Shown here piece after piece: positions 35,620-47,116 of a DNA stretch of 64,000 nucleotides. Origin of the DNA: Histoplasma ohiense (lineage: Eukaryota > Ascomycota > Eurotiomycetes > Onygenales > Ajellomycetaceae); assembly GCA_017607445.1 (NCBI GenBank), contig JAEVHH010000002.1:1727501-1791500 (forward strand). The letters run 5' to 3'. Under the pieces are notes generated by a model that saw nothing but the letters and a program-made list of their open reading frames with translations, was not told the origin of the DNA and made no database searches. Position 1 is the first letter of the stretch. The number at the start of each line of letters is the position of its first letter. Both the position numbers and the translations under genes were made by a program.

Positions 35620-36204
35620 ATGGCCATTAACGTCCTCACGAACTGCTTGCCGACTGCTTATTCCCACTGTAGCGATACGATTCATTTACAGCATATTCAT
35701 CGTTATCGAGTTTTTATTGCAGGGGACTTTCACCGTTTTGTGCTCGAGATGGCTGGTGTGAGATGAGAAATTCGAAGTTGAACTGTATGGCAGGTATCAT
35801 GATAGAAATGCAGCCCCTACCCACAAGCGATTCAACCAGTTTCGACAGCGTAGACTACTTGCATTACAAAATCCCCTACATTAGACATGAAGTTAAACAG
35901 TGGGTGAAAAAGATGAACTTGAGGAGCTAATGGGTAAATACGCATAAGGAACACGCAATATAAAGTAAATGTCTAAGGAAATATAAAATCCTCGTTCGCA
36001 GTGGGATATGGGCAGGGCAAAAAAATTTCGTCCACCGTCGTCTTTTTGTAGCATATGTTCAAAATAGTTCTCAAGACACAAGAAACCCCCACCACTCCCA
36101 ACACATCTTTAATCTATGTAACTATACATTTTACATACATACTGTTCTCTATCGTCTCAGGAAGACGTAGATCCTGTTGAGGAACAAAACAAACTGGAAT
36201 CGAT
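35620..36204. other. Convergent intergenic region
   Basis: Between the stops of the hydrolase (plus) and methylcitrate dehydratase (minus) genes; probably both 3' UTRs. No other feature is seen. Confidence 0.55.
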
Positions 36205-38118
36205 CTAGAAATCGACGACCTCCTTAACATACAAATCAACATATTTATCAACATCCATAGACTCAAGCCCCTTCTGATCAAGACCAAGCTTAATAAGTTG
36301 CTCAACCTTGGCAGCGTCATAGTGTCCTTCAAGGTGTCTCTTGTACTTGGCGAGGATTTCAGGCTTCGCCTCCTCGCGACGCAGGCGGTGGCCGAGAGGG
36401 GCATCGACGACGACTTCATCAAGAACGGTACCGTCGTTGAGGGTGACGGTTAGTGCGTTGGGAATTGTGCGGAGGCTTGGGTCGTGGTAGTCCTTGGTCA
36501 TCTGGGGGTCCTCAACGCACTTGATGCGCTTGCGGAGAGACTCAAGGAGCTCAGAGGTAGCTGCTTCGGAGCCGTCGGTGTAATCAGTTGCAAGGAGACG
36601 GTTGAAGGTGAGCATGGTAGCAACCATGTACTAATAGGGGAGGTAAATTAGTTTAGTCACTGTTTTAATGAAGATGTTTGAGGATTGGGAGCGTGGCTTA
36701 GCACGTACCTGGATGCAGTGGTCGCGATCAGCGAAGTTGTCCATGGGCTTGAATTGTTTGTCGATGATACGGACGCAAGCCTCGTGAGTGCGGATGGTGA
36801 CATCCTTGATGTCTTTGGCGGATTTGCCCATGCTAGCCAACTTCTTGTTGACGTGGGTGGCGGCCTCAATAGCGGTTTGCGAGTGGAATTCAGCTAAATA
36901 TGGCACATTAACGGAAGCTATTCAAGGAGCGGGATCATTTTAAATAGTAAGGCGGAAACATACCAGGATAGGAGACCTTGAAGAGTACATTCTCCATCAC
37001 GTAGCTGCCATAAGGGCGCTGGAACTTGAACTTGTTGCCCTTGAACAGGACATCATAGAAGCCCCAGACTGGAGCAGAGAGAACGGTGGGTACGCCAGGT
37101 TCTCCCTTCTGTACCTTGAGCGCGAGATTGACCGCGCGCTGGCATGCGTCACCAGCAGCCCACGACTTTCTCGACATGGTGTTGGGGGAGTGTCTGTAGG
37201 TTCGCAAGCTCTGGCCATCAACCCAGGCCTGGGTGATGGCATCGGCAGTCTGCTTCTCATTCAGACCAAGCAGCTTGGAGACCACTGCAGTGGTAGCAAC
37301 CTTGACCAAAACCACGTGATCCAGGCCAACCTTGTTGTACGAGTTCTCGAGAGCAAGAACACCCTGGATTTCATGGGCCTTTATCATCGCTTCAAGCACA
37401 TCACGGACAGTGGGAATCTTGCCATTGCCCAGGGACCCTCCAGCGCGGTTAGTGCGTGAGATCCAGTCAGCCACGGCTAGGATGCCGCCCAAGTTGTCAG
37501 AAGGATGGCCCCACTCAGCAGCCAACCAGCAATCATTGTAGTCCAACCAGCGGACCATAGCACCGATGTTGAAAGCACCATTGACAGGGTCGAGCTGATA
37601 TGGAGTTCCAGGCACCTTGGTGCCATTGGGGACAATGGTGCCTTCAACAATGGGGCCCAGGAGTTTCGTGCACTCCTTGAATTTCAAAGCCTCCAACCCA
37701 CATCCTAGGGTGTCAAGAAAGACAAAGCGGGCAGTATCAAACTAGAAAACGCAACAATGTTCTCGCTTCAGTAAACGGTAATTTGGAGAATAATTAAGGA
37801 ACTAATTTTTCCTGAGCAATTGCAATATCATACCGCAAGATCTGAATTGATTTTATAATTGTGAATGTAGTTAGCCATATCATTGATTTCAGGGTCATAA
37901 TCACGAGCCACGGCCGGGGTGGCCGAAGCAGCGGAGTTGAGGGAGGACATGGTGGAGAAGGAAGATCTAGATTGCAAATGCTTGCTGAAAAAGGATGATC
38001 TAGAGGAACGCGAGCGTAAAGACGAGGCTGCTACGGATGAAGTTGCTAGTTGACGGAGGGGAAGCGATCGTGGGGCGCGAAAAGAGAGCTGTCGCAGGGT
38101 TTGACTGGTGACAGACAT
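36205..38118 (-). CDS. mcdA: 2-methylcitrate dehydratase (PrpD family), mitochondrial
   Basis: Methylcitrate-cycle enzyme that dehydrates 2-methylcitrate to 2-methyl-cis-aconitate. Exons 37834..38118, 36964..37741, 36709..36893 and 36205..36630 (complement) give 557 aa. All three introns (92, 70, 78 bp) have standard borders and keep frame. The first 65 or so residues are Ser/Arg-rich with no acid, a long mitochondrial targeting peptide; internal Mets (for example in FSTMSSLN) could be alternative starts. The MmgE/PrpD core begins at [47 protein letters not shown] and DHCIQYMVATML are typical. PrpD relatives include cis-aconitate decarboxylases, but the nearby mcsA and mclA favour the dehydratase. 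Third cycle gene within about 22 kb. Confidence 0.93.
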
Positions 38119-39085
38119 GGTCGGTAGCAAACGTGGTGTACGCACTTCAATCTACAACCCTCAGCAACGGAAGCCAGAAGTTTATATACAAGAAGGAGGT
38201 GGTAGGGAAGAGGTGGATTGTAATTGATCTCGAATTGCTTACTTTAGAGAGGGTGTCCTTGATGTGTCTGGCAACACAGTTCCAGTTCAATAGGTTTTTT
38301 TTTGTTGAAAGTTGGATTGAAAGAGCGAGTCACGTGGGTGTTAGTTCGGCAGGGTTGCCGAGGATACACCGAGAACAGACCCGCATCCAACCGGTATGGT
38401 ATTGTTATTTCAGTTTATTGTCATATTTTGCATTTGTCGTTGGCGATAAGCACGTATTAAATGGTAACAACACGTATCCCCGAAGTCACGAGTCTCGGCT
38501 ATGTGTTAAGCAGCGAAGATTCCGATATCTAATCTGATGAGAAACACCATTATGTACTCCGTAGCAGCTGCAAGATTGCCCCGATTCGGTAATTAGCGAA
38601 CCTCACATTATTTACCTGTGAACGGAAAATACCTCGCTCACCGATAGCCATATGCGTGGCCATCACCACGATAATAGCCGGTGGTTTGAATGGTCCTTTT
38701 GTTCCCCTCCACCATGTGTCACTTGACTTGCCTCGTTGCTGAACAATAGTGCAAGTACTAGTAACTACTGAAATACAGCATTTATTCTATACATACTGTT
38801 CTTCCCTTATGGAAGATGGAAGACAGTATCCGATTCATCATCATGTGTCAGACAAAGCCCTTTGTCCGCTGCACATTTTTCTTTATTCTTGGACTTTATG
38901 AATCTTCGTTGTTTGTCTCCGCAAGAAAACAAAGGAAGCGACTAGATGCACTGGAGCCCCTGAACATGGATATTCATATCTCTGCGTTGCTATTTCTTCA
39001 ACTCATATATTGTCAGATTTACGTTTGATAAAATGTTGACTTAGACTCTTTCCACTTACTGTGATATCCTTAGATCATCAAGAAC
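38119..39085. promoter_or_regulatory. Divergent upstream region of mcdA and the SET-domain gene
   Basis: 967-bp non-coding region between two start codons. It contains CCGAGG at 38358-38363, 240 bp upstream of the mcdA start. CACGTG is present near 38333. No ORF is supported. Confidence 0.45.
38358..38363 (-). promoter_or_regulatory. CCTCGG motif (possible FarA/FarB site)
   Basis: CCGAGG on the plus strand, i.e. CCTCGG read in the direction of mcdA, 240 bp before its start codon. It is the third such core found in front of a propionate or fatty-acid gene in this window. Confidence 0.3.
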
Positions 39086-40321
39086 ATGGTGTTTTTTAGG
39101 AAGCCGTCGTGGAAGATGCGACGCTCAAGACAGCCTGCTGCCATGCCTACAGACTCTAAAGCACAAGCTTTGCTAATAATAGAGCAGATATATCTCGATA
39201 TCCACCTTGCATCTCAGCCAAAGAATGAAAATTCAACAGATTGTAGCTCAGCGACCCCTAACATCTTCATGGACACAGCAGAACGCATCCTCAAATCCGT
39301 CAGCGAAGCAATGATGCGGCAAGAAGATCCATGCGGCATGCAGCTGCAACGCCTTATAGATCTAGGAAAATCTCTAGGCTGGATGATGCTAGCTATCTGC
39401 AGCCACTCAACGCACTTCGTCGATGCTGCCAACGACAACGATAAGCTCTGGCAGGAACTTTACACTCTAATCGGCTCAAACGCCCTCAGCATCGAACTTT
39501 TTGCGAAAACCTGCCGCCTGAGCTGGCATCCCATCCTCCCCCGCGCGCTCCGGCCAGGTGAAGGGGGAAAATTAGCAGTCAATCCACGGGAACCGTACCC
39601 CTACGTCATCAAACTAGATGCATGCGCCATCTACCACCCCAAATACTACGGTCTGAAACAGCAAAACATCACCAAATCAGTCTACATGGCTACAGAGCGC
39701 TTCGATCCTTCCCAGAACCTCCGTCGCCAACCTGGTGATGGTAACTGCGCTATGTGCGGAAGTCCACAGCTATGCGCATGCGATATACAGCTAGCAGATG
39801 AAACAAATCCACTCCTCGAGCTGCGCGAGTACCAAGACCGCGGCGTCGGTGTCCGTAGCCTCCGCTCCATCAAAGCAGGTACGTACATAGGCCAGTATGT
39901 CGGTGAAATCCGCGAGCCGGCGGCTCGTAAAGGTGCTACATACGCACTCCATCATACTCTACGTAACCGGTCAATTGGCGTCATCGATGCAGCCATTTAT
40001 GGGAATTGGACTAGGTACATGAACCACTCGTGTCGGGCAGGGGTGATTTTCGTCTCAGCGGTAGTGGGTGATTCTGCGCGTGTGCTTGTGAGGGCTATCA
40101 GGGATATTGAGATATTTGAGGAGATTACGGTGGATTATGGGGCTGCTTATTTTGCGCCTCGGGGCAGAGTGTGTAAATGTGGGGAGGAAGGGTGCCGGTA
40201 TAAAGAGGAGGCGGAAGTTGGAGCGAGGGAGAGGGTGAAGGAAGACTTGAAAGGAGAAGAGGTGGGAGGGTGTGTTCCGCTGTATAAGTCATTATCGTCT
40301 GCTCAACAACACTTCCTTTAG
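39086..40321 (+). CDS. SET-domain protein (putative lysine methyltransferase)
   Basis: Intronless 411-aa protein with a SET domain at about 248-352 that would transfer methyl from S-adenosylmethionine to lysine. GVGVRSLRSIKAGTYIGQYVGE is the SET-N strand pair, RYMNHSC (about 310-316) the cofactor-binding NHS motif, and EEITVDYG the catalytic-Tyr motif. A Cys cluster CAMCGSPQLCAC precedes SET and CKCGEEGC follows it, like short pre-SET and post-SET zinc sites. The N-terminal 230 residues are helical-looking and not recognised. The Cys arrangement resembles H3K9-type enzymes but the pre-SET is far shorter than in Clr4/Dim-5, so substrate is open. It is convergent with the DNA methyltransferase gene 0.8 kb away. 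Confidence 0.85.
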   Translation: MVFFRKPSWKMRRSRQPAAMPTDSKAQALLIIEQIYLDIHLASQPKNENSTDCSSATPNIFMDTAERILKSVSEAMMRQEDPCGMQLQRLIDLGKSLGWMMLAICSHSTHFVDAANDNDKLWQELYTLIGSNALSIELFAKTCRLSWHPILPRALRPGEGGKLAVNPREPYPYVIKLDACAIYHPKYYGLKQQNITKSVYMATERFDPSQNLRRQPGDGNCAMCGSPQLCACDIQLADETNPLLELREYQDRGVGVRSLRSIKAGTYIGQYVGEIREPAARKGATYALHHTLRNRSIGVIDAAIYGNWTRYMNHSCRAGVIFVSAVVGDSARVLVRAIRDIEIFEEITVDYGAAYFAPRGRVCKCGEEGCRYKEEAEVGARERVKEDLKGEEVGGCVPLYKSLSSAQQHFL

Positions 40322-41127
40322 GAGAATGAAATGCGTGTCGCTGCTTCATGTACTGCACTAAGTTGCTAGATACTGCCCCGATTCGAAAAATTTTCTACAG
40401 CTCAGAAAGTCGGGAAGGGGGAAATGTTGGAGATAAAAGCAGAAATACATTCTGTAAAGCAGCATAGAATTTCTTATTTTTGTTGAGAAAGAAACTGAAT
40501 TAAAACTATACAAGCAAGTTATACAAAACTAGGGATATCACAATCGTAGATGGGAAAGAAATATCCCTGAAATAGCACACACATTACAATAAAATACATT
40601 CCATGTTCAGCACTTGAAGAATCAATTAAGGAAAGGAAAAGACAAACAAAGAAGGAAGATCTGAACATAAATAGCAGAGATGCGAAAAGATATTTAGCCC
40701 AGACATTGAAATACCAACGGTGACAAAATTAGTCAAATGCAAAGCCAAAGCCCCTCCCCTCCCTTAAAAAAAAAAAAAAAAAAAAAAAAAACAGAACATA
40801 GCACAAAGGATCCAGCAACTGCCATGGCCATGTTTCTTACCCACGTGCACGGCATCAGATTAGGCATCTTGGGGCGTGCCGATGCCACCCTACACCACTG
40901 CATATAGAGTCATCGGAAGCATAACTGCAGACGTCGATATCCCCATATACTTGCTCATCTCCCAAACAAACGAAATCTTCGGTGACTAGGGCGGGGCAGT
41001 CCTGTTGGATGCGGAGATTGTAAGGAAATGAGAGCGAACCTCTTCGTCCTTCACATGCCACCACCACATATCAATCAAACCACTTTATTCCTTCACACAA
41101 CGACACAGACACGAGTTGATCGATCGA
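40322..41127. other. Convergent intergenic region
   Basis: Non-coding, between the ends of the SET gene and the DNA methyltransferase gene. It contains an A26 run at 40766-40791. No RNA gene is recognised. Confidence 0.55.
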
Positions 41128-43177
41128 TCACAGTATTTCCACCACCTCCCCTACAACGTCGATACTACCATCCCCACCACCACAGTCACCACCATTAACC
41201 CCATCAACGCGCTCCAGCGCCCTCTTCACCACCAAAAAGATCGCCTTCCCCAGCATCGGCGGCACTGCATTCCCAATCTGCTTTTTGACACTCTTCCCAC
41301 AAAACCGATGCTCGAGCGGGAACGTCTGCAGGCATGCAAGCTCGCGGTAAGTGAAGCCGCGTGTGCCGCTTGGGTGGTAATTCTCGCCCCCGTTGCAGGT
41401 TATCGTCCTCGCTTGGGTGTGTGGGTCATAGGTTGGCCGGTTCAGTGGACGGCTGCGAGCATATTGGATGTCGTGGTCTGGGTGATGAGGGGGGATTTTG
41501 GAGATTGCGTCGTGGATGGTGCGGAAAGGGGGAAGGAGAGCAGTGGTGATGGTGGTGTTTATTTGGGTGTTGGGAGAGGCGTGCGTTGGCTTTGGGAAGG
41601 GCGGTAGGGGTTCACCGGGTCTACAATATGGTTGGAGGTGAGTCAGATGTAAGTTATATATGCATATAAAAATGACTTGAGGGGAGTAGAGGGAGCGGGG
41701 GGGGGTTGATAACATACCCCGACGCCAAAATAACCAACCGCTGACGGCTCTGAGGCACTCCATAGTCCCGACAATTCAGTAACTTCCAACGGACAGAATA
41801 CCCCAGTTCTACAAAGGAATGTATTGTTGCGAAGAGGAATTCTTCATGCCTCTGTTGCAAACCTGCTGTTTCCTCCATAGTCACAACCCTGGGCTTCGTC
41901 GCCTCCAGTAATTCGCGCGTGCAAAAGATACATGCTTCATTATCTTCATCCATGGCAGCTGCAACTGTTTTTGCAGGTGAAAATGTCTGGCAAGGAGGGG
42001 AAAAGTGCAAAATATCAACCATTATTTCAGTGTGGCTGCTAGCAAGGAAATCTGCCACATCGGATGTATATCCAATTGCAGTCTCAAAATTCAGCCGAAA
42101 TGAGTCCATGGCTGATACTGAATGATCAAATCCCCAATTCAGGCGAAGGCCTGCTTGCAATGCGCCTCTGGAAACCCCACCCGCACCACAAAAGCCATCA
42201 CCGAATGTATACTGCCGGATTATTTTTGAAGTCCCGGCTAGAATTGTTGGAGTGTTTGTCGAAAGATCGACGAGAGGTGAAATTTTTTGAGTGGCATAGC
42301 TACCCCCTGGTTGAGTTTCACCTCTCCAGCGGAATCGTAGCGTGCTAGCGTCAACAGCATAGCCAGCGTCTGCCTCATGTGGAGCGAGGAATTGGATGGC
42401 TTGCTCTTCCATGCGTCGTTTGCGGGAAGATGTAGTGGAAGTGGAAGTAGGAGTGACCCACACCCTAATGTATTTCGAGCGGCAGAACAGAATCCCCTCT
42501 TGCCTGCGCTCAGCCTCTGTCGCAAAACTGTCTTTATCGCCCCGGGGAACTAACGTCGGATAAGGTGTATTTGTAAAACGCACGATCCTCAAGCCCTTGA
42601 CTTCGTGCAAGCCCACCTCATCAACCTGAGTGGCCTGCTGCGCGGAAAGGTTCACAATCCAGCACAACTCATTGATCTGCTCAGGCATTAGCCCATTCAT
42701 GGAATCCTGTCGCTGAAGCCGCCAGCCCCTCAGCGATATCTCCCCGCCCATTCCCCTCACAATCTCCAAGATGCGGAGAAAGGTTCCATCCCGCAGCTCC
42801 ACGGATTTGCCAGCTTTATATGTTCTACCCTCAGACACGAATTCTGGGATGACTTCTTTCACTTCAAAAGATTCAGTATGGTTGAGGCAGGGGGTGATGT
42901 TAGCTGTGAAATTGGAGAGGATCTGCGGCCATTGTTCGTCGTCCACGAAGTCATCCTCGCTATATCTTGCGGTGAAATCTCTCTCCCCCCCCTTCCCCCC
43001 CTCCTCCTCCTCATCCTCAAGGGTGTCAGTGCTGTCACTCTCATCTAGGACGATGGGAGTTGGGTGGCCAGGTTGGGAATGGTCTTGATCATGGAGCTGC
43101 AGACAACGTCGGCGGCGGGACCTTGGGGATAGAGTAGAAAGGAGACAGGGCTCGCGGCCTGTGAGTATTCGAACCAT
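41128..43177 (-). CDS. Masc1/RID-type DNA (cytosine-5) methyltransferase
   Basis: C5-DNA methyltransferase of the fungal Masc1/RID/DmtA class, required in relatives for methylation induced premeiotically or RIP. Exons 41718..43177 and 41128..41620 (complement) give 650 aa; one 97-bp intron with donor GTATGT and acceptor TTGTAG. The acidic N-terminus precedes a BAH-like domain (about 115-245). Motif I is GDGFCGAGGVSRGA (about 327-338), motif IV SPPCQTFSPAKT with catalytic Cys396, motif VI EETAG (435-439, the class-typical change from ENV), motif VIII QSRQRLVI (476-483), and motifs IX/X include GNAVPPMLGKAI near the end. All catalytic motifs are intact, so it is probably active. The C-terminal Gly/Asp tail is unremarkable. 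An upstream exon cannot be ruled out. Confidence 0.93.
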
Positions 43178-44209
43178 ATTTTGGATGAGGGATTGAAAAA
43201 AGAACTCTTTTGGCGAGAGAGGTTGAGAAGAAGATGTTAGAGCATTCAGTATTGAGATTTCGAAAGCTGGTGCTGACTAGGTTCAGAACAGAAAAGTTCA
43301 GAGTAAAACTCCTCTGAGATAAAGTATGGGCAAACAGGATGTTATCAATCTTCAAAATATCAGAAGGGAGAATGAAAGGAGACCAGGAAGGTATTCTCTA
43401 TCAGCAAAAGTGATCCACTCAATAGGTGGCGATTTCAGATATTCCTTAGATCATAAATTGTGTTGTGTTGTATGATCTTCTTGACTGCTGGAAGTGTTCT
43501 GTGTATAAAGAATTGAGCTCAGAAAGCCGGACATTCCAACAACAATGAGTTGGCCATCTGGACATCCTCTGCTCAGATATTCACTCTCAAAAATACAACT
43601 CATGATTGCCAATTTGCAGATACAGATGCATTTCATCCCCGTCCAGATAGAGATGAAGAGGGCTCCCACACAGCTCTCACTGGCTTTGTTTTTTTTTTTT
43701 TTTTTTCAAACAAATTGAAATGTCATCTCTGACTCAAAGACTACAGAAGGAGGATATAAGCAAGAAGATAGGTTCTTCTCTCTAGCATAGAAGATGATAG
43801 AGAAAGCCCTGGCAAAAAGCAGCTCCTTGTCACAACCGACAAAGAGGACTAGTAGTTTGCGAGACAAGAATACTACCAGAGAATAATGAAAAATCCCTGA
43901 TGCAGAGATTGCAACTAGAATATACACTCATGCCATATACACAGACATGGGAATTGTTTTGTCTTGATTGTTTGCTCGCTCTATCTCAATATCTCCTGGA
44001 AGCAAAAAAAAAGGAGATGAACAAACAGGGCAATTTAGGGTTGCTGACATAAACTCAATGGCCAGAGTGGGCTTGGCGCCAATATTGCGGCTTCGAAAAT
44101 AAAATAAAATAAAATAAAATAAAATAAAATAAAATGCAGAGTTGCAACTAAATATCCCACAGATGTAAATATCCCCTCGGGAGAGGGGAAATAATCTTTG
44201 GATATTTGC
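43178..44209. other. Intergenic region
   Basis: Upstream of the DNA methyltransferase gene; T-rich run near 43688-43706 and a pentamer microsatellite at 44096-44135. No gene supported. Confidence 0.5.
44096..44135. repeat. (AAAAT)8 microsatellite
   Basis: Eight perfect AAAAT units. Confidence 0.95.
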
Positions 44210-44653
44210 TTATTTCTGTTTGATATTTGAAAACGTGTTTGCTCAGATGAGGGGAACGCACACGTTGTCCACATTTCTAGTGATTTTGGCCCTCGACTCA
44301 CCAATGCATCGCGCATCGCACGAGCACTTTGTAGATACAGCAGTAACTGAGAAGCAAAACACTTCATGAACCCCCAAATGGTTTCAAAGTGGCTGGCGAT
44401 CCATGGCGTGGGCGGTGGGGAAAAGATAGATAGCCTTTGATAATACCAGTGCCGCTGCAAATCTTATTTTTTTCTCGGTGTCCTTTCTGTCTTTTTCCCG
44501 CTGCTTCGTTTCCTCTTTTCTTCTCGCCTCGATAATCACCATGTCTGCTGCTATTCTTCCTCCTGTCTCCGCCGTTTTTTCTCCGCTATCTCCTTCTTTT
44601 CTGCTCTCGTCTCCATTATGTTGTAGACTCGTTGCATCCTTCTGGGCCTCCAT
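44210..44653 (-). CDS. Possible small spliced gene, Lys/Glu-rich protein
   Basis: Not recognised. A minus-strand ATG at 44653 in good context (GCGAAAATGG) opens 69 codons of charged, coiled-coil-like sequence (RRKEETKQREKDRKDTEKK) up to a GTATTA donor. A CTTCTCAG acceptor and a GTGAGT donor then enclose 15 codons (LLLYLQSARAMRDAL) in the same phase, and a further CAG at 44216 leaves Lys-stop. The joined product would be about 85 aa: exons 44447..44653, 44302..44346, 44210..44215. The consistent phases are suggestive, but the small size and low complexity mean it could be chance. Confidence 0.25.
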
Positions 44654-45161
44654 TTTCGCCGCCGCGGCCGCCGTGAACCCACCATGAACAGCCGGATCTC
44701 GGTTTAAGCCCTTTAGACCAACTTATTTTTATTCGACAATTCCTTTCCCCGCTTACTTTTGCTCCAAAATATTTCCATATCTGGCGGTGGCTATCTAATT
44801 CCTGACCACTATTAGAGAATCTGGCGAGAAAAAGTATGTTTGATAATGTCTTTTGCTCACCTGTTGCTGCGTGCCCCTCTGCAGTACATGCCCATCCCGA
44901 AACACAATGACTACCAATCCCTACCGATGATGATACGTTGGAAAAATTACATGGATGTTAGACTTCCTAATTCTCATTGCGGAGAACTCCAATATATTCT
45001 GATCCTTATCTTCATTGTGTTTCGCACATTACTCCCTCGTCTTTCCGTTTTTTTCTTCCTTATCAATATCTTGCTTTCCCCTGTTAAGTATTTAACTTGA
45101 AGAATAATTGCTCACCAGAAGTTGTTACAACATATCTAGTTCCTTATAATCTACGGCCGGC
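44654..45161. promoter_or_regulatory. Promoter region of the amidophosphoribosyltransferase gene
   Basis: About 500 bp upstream of the plus-strand gene, pyrimidine-rich near 45020-45080 as in many fungal promoters of housekeeping genes. No specific site is identified; TGACTC is not seen. Confidence 0.4.
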
Positions 45162-47116
45162 ATGTGCGGCATATTAGCTCTCATCCTTGCGGATCCCAAG
45201 GCCAGTGCCAGCATTGATCTCCACGAGGCCCTGTACCTTCTGCAACACCGTGGCCAAGACGCCTGCGGGATTTCAACGTGTGCATCTGGTGGTCGCATAT
45301 TCCAGTGCAAGGGAAATGGCATGGCCGCAAAGGTGTTCAATGATGGAGCCAGGGTTGCTGACCTTCCCGGGTTCATGGGCATTGCACATCTAAGATACCC
45401 CACGGCTGGCAGCAGTGCCAATGCCGAAGCACAACCATTCTACGTGAACAGCCCTTACGGCATCACCTTGGCCCACAACGGCAACCTCATCAACGCCAGC
45501 GACCTCAAGAGCTTCCTCGACTACGACGCCCACCGCCACATCAACACAGATAGCGACAGCGAGCTGATGCTTAATGTCTTCGCCAACGAACTGAACGAGA
45601 CGAAGAAAGCCCGTGTCAACCACCAAGACGTTTTCACAAGTCTAAGCCGCATGTATGAGCGTTGCCAGGGCGGCTGGGCCTGTACCGCCATGATAGCCGG
45701 CTTTGGCGTCCTGGGTTTCCGCGACGCATATGGTATCCGTCCCTTGGTGCTTGGCTCCCGCCCATCCGCCACCGGAGAGGGGATGGATTACATGATGGCA
45801 TCTGAATCCGTCGCACTGGACCAGCTAGGCTTCTCCACACTACAGGACATTCAGCCGGGAGAGGCCGTCATAATCCAAAAGGGAGGCAAACCAGATTTCC
45901 GCCAAGTCTACCCGAAGCTAAACTATACCCCGGACATCTTCGAATATGTCTACTTCGCGCGGCCGGACTCCGTCATCGACGGCATCAGCGTGTACCGCAG
46001 CCGACAGCGCATGGGCGACAAGCTTGCGCAGACCATCTACAAAACCCTGGGCGCCAAAGCCATCGAGGAAATCGACGTTGTTATCCCCATCCCCGAAACC
46101 TCAAACACGTCAGCGGCCAGCGTCGCGCGCTTCCTCGACAAGCCGTATTGCCAGGGTTTCGTCAAGAACCGCTATGTGTTCCGCACGTTCATCATGCCGG
46201 AGCAAAAGGCCCGGCAAAAGGGTGTGCGGCGGAAACTGAACGCCATGGCTGCGGAGTTCAAAGGCCGCAATGTCCTCCTGGTCGACGATAGCATCGTACG
46301 CGGCACGACGAGTCGAGAAATCGTCACCATGGCCCGCGAGGCGGGTGCGAAGACGGTGCATTTCGCCAGTTGTGCGCCGCCGATAACGTAAGCTTCACTC
46401 ATTCCCCTCCCCTCTCTGTATTCTATGGATGTACTCGTTTGGAACATTAACCTCCCCCTCTCTTCCCCCTCCTCTTCCTCCACTCTCCACGCCCGCGCTA
46501 ACAAACCGCAACACCCAGACACGCGCACATCTACGGCATCGACCTCGCGTCCCCCAGCGAACTCGTCGCGCACAACCGCGACGCAGAATCCATAGCCCGC
46601 CACATCGGCGCGGACACCGTGATTTTCCAAACGCTCTCGGACCTCAGAGAAGCGTGCGTCGAAAGCTCGCAGAACGACCCGACCAAGCCGCAGAACTTCG
46701 AAGTCGGCGTCTTCTGCGGCTCATACATCACGCCCGTCCCGCCTGGGTATTTCGAGCACCTGGAGAAAGTGCGCGGGGAGGGGAGGAAGTTGAAGGTGGT
46801 GGAGAGCGCGAAGAAGGCGGTTTTACAGGGCGTGGCGAGCTCGACGGATATTCAGGTCGCGGTTAACGGGGCGGATGTGGATGCATCGGGGCAGATAGTG
46901 CCTGCGGGCATGAAAAATCGCGTTGCGGGTGTGAATGGACTGGGTTGTGCTGCTGCTGCTGCTGCTGGTAGTGATGGTGGTAGTGGTGGTGGGCATATTT
47001 CTCTGGAGGGTGGGCGGTCTGAACAACTGAATGCGCATGATGAGGCAGACAATCATACACCTCAGGTTAAGGACCGGATGGACATTGCGTTACATAATTT
47101 TGGTGATTATTCGTAG
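45162..47116 (+). CDS. ade4: Amidophosphoribosyltransferase
   Basis: First committed enzyme of de novo purine synthesis: PRPP plus glutamine to phosphoribosylamine. Exons 45162..46387 and 46519..47116 (131-bp intron, GTAAGC donor, ACCCAG acceptor) give 607 aa. The protein starts MCGI, so Cys2 is the N-terminal nucleophile of the class II glutamine amidotransferase domain; [22 protein letters not shown] and LAHNGNL are typical. The phosphoribosyltransferase domain has the PRPP loop [15 protein letters not shown]. The last 100 residues are an Ala/Gly/Asp-rich extension that includes a GCT-repeat-coded poly-Ala stretch (nucleotides about 46947-46969), found only loosely in relatives. The yeast name is ADE4. 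Confidence 0.96.
46947..46969. repeat. (GCT)n coding microsatellite
   Basis: GCT triplets encoding a run of Ala in the C-terminal extension of amidophosphoribosyltransferase, followed by GGT-rich Gly/Ser codons. Confidence 0.8.
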
